From NCBI GenBank assembly GCA_964518635.1, contig CAZFGK010000039.1:1-19334 (forward strand): a DNA stretch of 19,334 nt. The letters are read 5' to 3'. Origin of the DNA: CAZFGK01 sp964518635 (lineage in GTDB: Bacteria; Zixibacteria; MSB-5A5; GN15; FEB-12). The notes under the pieces were generated by a model. The model was given only the letters and a program-made list of their open reading frames with translations, had not been told where the DNA came from and searched no databases. Shown piece after piece: positions 16,451-19,334 of the stretch. The translations under genes were made by a program, and so were the position numbers. How positions within the stretch are numbered: position 1 is the first letter of the stretch; every line of letters begins with the position of its first letter.

Positions 16451-18435
16451 TTCGAATCTCCATTCTTCGTCATCGTCATCACCGGTTTTGGCACGAGTGA
16501 AGTATCCGGCAGATCCATTCCACCCCCCCATGACGAATTCGTTCGCCAGTAGCCATTATTCATCCCCAACCCCTGATACTGATCAGTCCCACCGAGATCA
16601 ATCAAGAGTCCTATCGAACCAAAATCTCTGCGAGGATTGCCGTAGCCGTGCGTATTGTCCGGATTGATCACGAGATATCGATCGGCTCCCACTAAATCGA
16701 CGAGTACGCCGAATCCATTCGCCGAACCTGCCCCCTGTGATAAATCAGCCGCGAGATAGGTATCATCCCCCGCTTCATCGATACAGAGTCCGGCGGAATA
16801 ATCATGCCCCACTCCCTGCATTAAGCCCTTCCCGACGTAATAATCATTCCCGCGTTGATCGAGGAGATAGCCAAGAGTCATATGCGTGCCGGTTCCTTGT
16901 CCATACTGATGACAGCGATAGGTGTCATTTCCGCCTGAATCAATGAGAATACCGAGTGACCACCAATACGACGCCCCCTGACCAAAGATATCGGTGACAT
17001 ACTGATCAGTCCCGCCAAGATCGATCAACGCGCCGATTCCGCCAGAAGTATAGGGACGAATCCCAAAACCGAATCCCTGCGACATCGAGATATAGCGATC
17101 TTCATAGCGAAGCACATCCTGATATTTCCCACCTGCGAAATACTGATCAGAGCCGTTGGCATCAATGAGCACTCCCATCCCCTGCACATAGCCAAATCCC
17201 TGTGCATAGGCAGCCGCGCGATAAGTGTCATGACCTGCTTCATCGATCAGAATCCCAAGCCCTTCGGTTGCCGCCGCCATGATATGAGTATCCCCCTCGT
17301 AGATATCATCCCCGGCGGCATCGTAGAGCATCCCAAATCCGAAATAGCCGCTGCCAATTGAAAATGATTTCGCGCGGTAGACATCATTCCCGCCATAGTC
17401 GAGAAGTATCCCGGCAGAAAAATGTCCGGCTCCGATTACAAAATCTGTCCTCCCCTCGTAGAGATCATTTCCACTCAGATCAACAATCACGCAGGGTTGC
17501 CCGGAGTCTGCCGAGAGACGATAGATATCATCCCCGCCCAGATCGAGAATGAAACGATAGCTGCCGGTGTAGACATCATTCCCCGCGCCGCCAATTGCCC
17601 AGCCCTTATCACGTCCGAGAAAATTCGATTCTTTCTCCCCTGCCATTGTCACCGCACCGGAGCGCATGAGTTCGGCGGGAGTGACCTCCCCTTTAGCAAG
17701 CAGTCGTTGCATTTCTCCGACCTCTGCCCAGAGATCACGAAGCAGATCAAGGGAGGCATACAGAATCGGATCGGTAGAGACTTTGTAGCCGAATGACACA
17801 AATCGTTTGGCGGTCTCTTCGTCTAATTTTTCAATCGAATCAAGTGCCGCAACGCTGAGTGTTTCTTCACCCGGATCAATACGAATCGATTCGAGAAATT
17901 CCCGTTTCAGAAACCGCTTCTCTTTGTCATTGATCATCGCCAGCGATTTGTCGGTTGAGCGAGGGAGAATCAGCGAGAGATGACGCTCCATTTTGGTGAG
18001 AAACTGATTCAACTGCAAATTCGAGTAATACAGATTCGGCGCAGTGGCAAGCTCTTCACTGGTCGGCACGTACGCGCCAGTGATCGCAGATGGCCGCTCG
18101 TCACTGCGAACGGTTTTCAAATCAGCGACCATCGCCTGCGCCAGATAGAATGGCTGCTGCGGAATGTAGCTGGCGCGAAGTGTCCGGGCATACCCCTGCA
18201 TCCCCATCGGACGAGTCATCAAATCGGCGACAAGCTGCAAGCGAAAGGAATCCGGGTCGGTGTAGTCAGGGCGAAAGATCAGATCTGTTGGGGACAACTG
18301 AAGATACCCCATCAGTTCAGCGACCGAATTGTTGATCAGGGTGCTGTCTCCCTTTGCCTGAAGGGGGAGCAGAATGAGGACAAGAGTCGAGACAACGAGA
18401 AACTGGAATGTTCGAGAACGTTTGAGTGACTGCAT
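16447..18435 (-). CDS. Secreted protein with 13 tandem GxDxY repeats (beta-solenoid)
   Basis: The 662-residue protein has a signal peptide (MQSLKRSRTFQFLVVSTLVLILLPLQA), a helical N-terminal region of about 240 residues, then a repeat region (residues ~285-640). Thirteen units of mostly 26-27 residues carry the core G-x-L-x-D-x-x-G-x-D-x-Y (GNDVY, GDDIY, GNDLY, GHDTY, GSDQY, GTDQY and so on), often followed by a GQGxG stretch. The pattern fits a parallel beta-solenoid with possible calcium binding through the acidic turns, reminiscent of but not identical to RTX nonapeptides. The start at 18435 gives a normal signal peptide; no ribosome site is seen. I know no function for this repeat family. 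It overlaps the HEAT-repeat gene by four bases, which suggests a shared process. Confidence 0.8.
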   Translation of the reverse strand: MQSLKRSRTFQFLVVSTLVLILLPLQAKGDSTLINNSVAELMGYLQLSPTDLIFRPDYTDPDSFRLQLVADLMTRPMGMQGYARTLRASYIPQQPFYLAQAMVADLKTVRSDERPSAITGAYVPTSEELATAPNLYYSNLQLNQFLTKMERHLSLILPRSTDKSLAMINDKEKRFLKREFLESIRIDPGEETLSVAALDSIEKLDEETAKRFVSFGYKVSTDPILYASLDLLRDLWAEVGEMQRLLAKGEVTPAELMRSGAVTMAGEKESNFLGRDKGWAIGGAGNDVYTGSYRFILDLGGDDIYRLSADSGQPCVIVDLSGNDLYEGRTDFVIGAGHFSAGILLDYGGNDVYRAKSFSIGSGYFGFGMLYDAAGDDIYEGDTHIMAAATEGLGILIDEAGHDTYRAAAYAQGFGYVQGMGVLIDANGSDQYFAGGKYQDVLRYEDRYISMSQGFGFGIRPYTSGGIGALIDLGGTDQYVTDIFGQGASYWWSLGILIDSGGNDTYRCHQYGQGTGTHMTLGYLLDQRGNDYYVGKGLMQGVGHDYSAGLCIDEAGDDTYLAADLSQGAGSANGFGVLVDLVGADRYLVINPDNTHGYGNPRRDFGSIGLLIDLGGTDQYQGLGMNNGYWRTNSSWGGGMDLPDTSLVPKPVMTMTKNGDSK

Positions 18436-18499
18436 AGAGGGAGTATCGACCCGAATGGCATCAAAACTCAAGTATCAAGATTTGGTCGGATTTCGGGGT

Positions 18500-18534
18500 A
18501 AAAAAGAAACCGCGCCCGGTGAAGGGCGCGGTTT
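18500..18534 (-). terminator. Rho-independent terminator of the pilin gene
   Basis: A perfect 11-bp stem (AAACCGCGCCC at 18507-18517, GGGCGCGGTTT at 18524-18534) with a six-base loop is followed on the minus strand by C and a run of six T. It lies 25 bases past the pilin stop and ends its transcript before the downstream solenoid gene. Confidence 0.93.
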
Positions 18535-18558
18535 GGAGAGTCAAGCGTAAGCTTGGGA

Positions 18559-18996
18559 TCAAGCAGTAGCGTCGTTGATTACTTCGACAAGTACACCAGT
18601 TTCGCTGATGGTCCAAGTATCGATCGTCGCGTCATCATCAAGATTAGCAGTAGCAGTGGCGGTAAATGTATTGGCACCCACTGCGGTCATGGTATACGCA
18701 TACTTGGCATTGGAACCAATTTCGACTCCAATTTCTGTGAATGCGTAAGCCGCACCCGGAACAGAAGCTTCACCAGTAGTTTCACCGTATGTGTTGAGAG
18801 GGTTGCCCTGACGATACGTGTGCTGCATGGTGTAGATCTGTTTCAGCATCTGCTTGCATTCTGCCTGCTTCGAACGGGTGGACGCCGTCATGAAGCGCGG
18901 GATAGCAAGGGCAGCCAAGATACCGATGATGACCACCACGATCATCAACTCGATAAGGGTGAAGCCCTTTTTGTTCTTGAGAGTGTTCAAACGCAT
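18559..18996 (-). CDS. Type IV major pilin-like prepilin (PilA-like)
   Basis: The 145-residue precursor has a short basic leader (MRLNTLKNKKG) cut by prepilin peptidase before FTLIE (residues 12-16), with the conserved Glu at mature position 5, then the hydrophobic N-terminal helix (LMIVVVIIGILAALAIPRF). The helix runs on into KQAECKQMLKQIYTMQHTYR, typical of deltaproteobacterial/FCB pilins, and ends in a short beta-rich globular region with a single Cys. The start at ATG 18996 has AAGGAGG five bases upstream. It stands alone between a sigma-54-like promoter and a strong terminator, the usual monocistronic layout of a major pilin gene. A minor pilin or type II secretion pseudopilin is less likely given the strong expression signals. 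Confidence 0.85.
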   Translation of the reverse strand: MRLNTLKNKKGFTLIELMIVVVIIGILAALAIPRFMTASTRSKQAECKQMLKQIYTMQHTYRQGNPLNTYGETTGEASVPGAAYAFTEIGVEIGSNAKYAYTMTAVGANTFTATATANLDDDATIDTWTISETGVLVEVINDATA

Positions 18997-19063
18997 GTGT
19001 GCCTCCTTCAAGGGTTACATCTGTCTTAGTTTCAATTTCATTTCGTTCAACGCAGAACTGATA

Positions 19064-19079
19064 TGTAATCCCCGTGCCA
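19064..19079 (-). promoter_or_regulatory. Sigma-54-like promoter of the pilin gene
   Basis: TGGCACGGGGATTACA has a perfect -24 box (TGGCACG) and a -12 box one base off the consensus (TTACA for TTGCA). Transcription would start near 19053, leaving a leader of about 57 bases. Sigma-54 control with a PilR-type activator is well known for pilA in Pseudomonas, Geobacter and Myxococcus. The mismatch falls on the normally conserved -12 G, so it is less certain than the spacing suggests. Confidence 0.5.
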
Positions 19080-19090
19080 TGATGCATGGC
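19076..19090. repeat. Inverted repeat on the pilin -24 element
   Basis: GCCATG-ATG-CATGGC is a perfect 6-bp inverted repeat around three bases. On the minus strand it covers the TGGC of the -24 box, so a protein bound here would compete with sigma-54 polymerase. An operator role is inferred from position only. Confidence 0.35.
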
Positions 19091-19094
19091 TGTT

Positions 19095-19106
19095 ATTGCA
19101 CAGACG
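19095..19106. repeat. 12-nt direct repeat, copy near the pilin promoter
   Basis: ATTGCACAGACG occurs here and again at 19188-19199, 93 bases further upstream of the pilin gene. This copy lies about 42-53 bases upstream of the predicted start site. Confidence 0.5.
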
Positions 19107-19187
19107 GTAGCAAATGCTAACCCGATGTTCTGCATGTGCTTCTCTGGTGATTTCGATACTCAATATGCTGCTGTTCAAATGGTGACG

Positions 19188-19199
19188 ATTGCACAGACG
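19188..19199. repeat. 12-nt direct repeat, distal copy
   Basis: This is the second exact copy of ATTGCACAGACG, about 135-146 bases upstream of the predicted sigma-54 start, a normal distance for an enhancer bound by an NtrC-family activator such as PilR. The binding role is inference. Confidence 0.5.
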
Positions 19200-19334
19200 C
19201 TGGTTTCGCCGCCATTCGCATAGGAAGGATTGCAGATTGCAAGAGGAGGCTAGAGTTTGTCTGGGTGGCCCGACTGTCCCGGGTCTGTTGAATAACCCCT
19301 TCTTTCCGGATCAGGCGAATGAGGGTTCATCTTC

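Larger units (their letters stand above)
18997..19334. other. Upstream region of the pilin gene
   Basis: These 338 bases hold the pilin promoter, an inverted repeat and a pair of 12-nt direct repeats, listed separately. I see no gene: no open frame in the region has a plausible start and length. The last 24 bases could be the end of a minus-strand gene entering from the right (eight codons and a stop at 19311), but this is too short to support. Confidence 0.5.

Noticed and set aside
16516..17583. Periodic DNA repeats as a CRISPR or tandem DNA repeat array
   Set aside because: The period is that of the encoded 26-27-residue protein units; the DNA copies diverge and the frame stays open.
18436..18471. 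TTG start at 18471 for the solenoid protein
   Set aside because: It would add 12 residues before the basic start of the signal peptide; the ATG at 18435 gives a standard signal peptide.
19311..19334. End of a minus-strand gene entering from the right edge
   Set aside because: Only eight codons and a stop are visible, which is not enough to call a gene.

Overview
The window looks like chromosomal DNA of a bacterium from the FCB superphylum (Zixibacteria or a near relative is my best guess, not proven), next to the late-gene end of a tailed-phage element. The host assignment rests on a 906-residue secreted protein ending in the YPNPFNPST-type C-terminal sorting domain typical of that group, a cohesin-like secreted protein, a TPR lipoprotein, and a secreted protein built from GxDxY repeats. 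No rRNA, tRNA, integrase, transposase or CRISPR array is visible.

Positions 1-7398 (minus strand) hold a phage head module, in transcription order: portal, large terminase, [an inserted plus-strand gene], a long protein whose N-terminal half looks like a capsid maturation protease, a membrane-anchored coiled-coil protein, a small helical protein, a decoration-type protein, the major capsid protein, a G-rich hairpin, and the start of a sialidase-like protein that runs off the left edge. Two oddities stand out. The protease-like protein carries a Cys/His cluster and a C-terminal half resembling a DNA-ligase-type nucleotidyltransferase domain that lacks the catalytic lysine. Between terminase and protease sits a 103-residue PEP-CTERM protein gene on the opposite strand, with a sigma-54-type promoter and a strong terminator of its own: a self-contained 'moron'.

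Positions 7613-9898 (plus strand) hold a TPR lipoprotein and a cohesin-like secreted protein. Between them lies a short region that can fold into a GNRA hairpin, a second perfect hairpin, a closing stem and a possible pseudoknot, a candidate structured RNA. A bidirectional terminator separates this pair from the convergent genes that follow.

Positions 9974-18435 (minus strand) carry, in transcription order: a secreted 13-repeat GxDxY solenoid protein, a secreted HEAT-repeat protein (starts overlapping the previous stop as GTGA), a YprB-like RNase H-fold exonuclease with a helical tail, an HDOD-domain signalling protein with a long coiled coil, and the large secreted beta-propeller protein. 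A strong terminator separates this group from a type IV pilin gene (18559-18996), which has a sigma-54-like promoter, an inverted repeat on the -24 element and a 12-nt direct repeat upstream. Surface biology (pilin, PEP-CTERM, C-terminal sorting domain, lipoprotein) is the main theme outside the phage genes.
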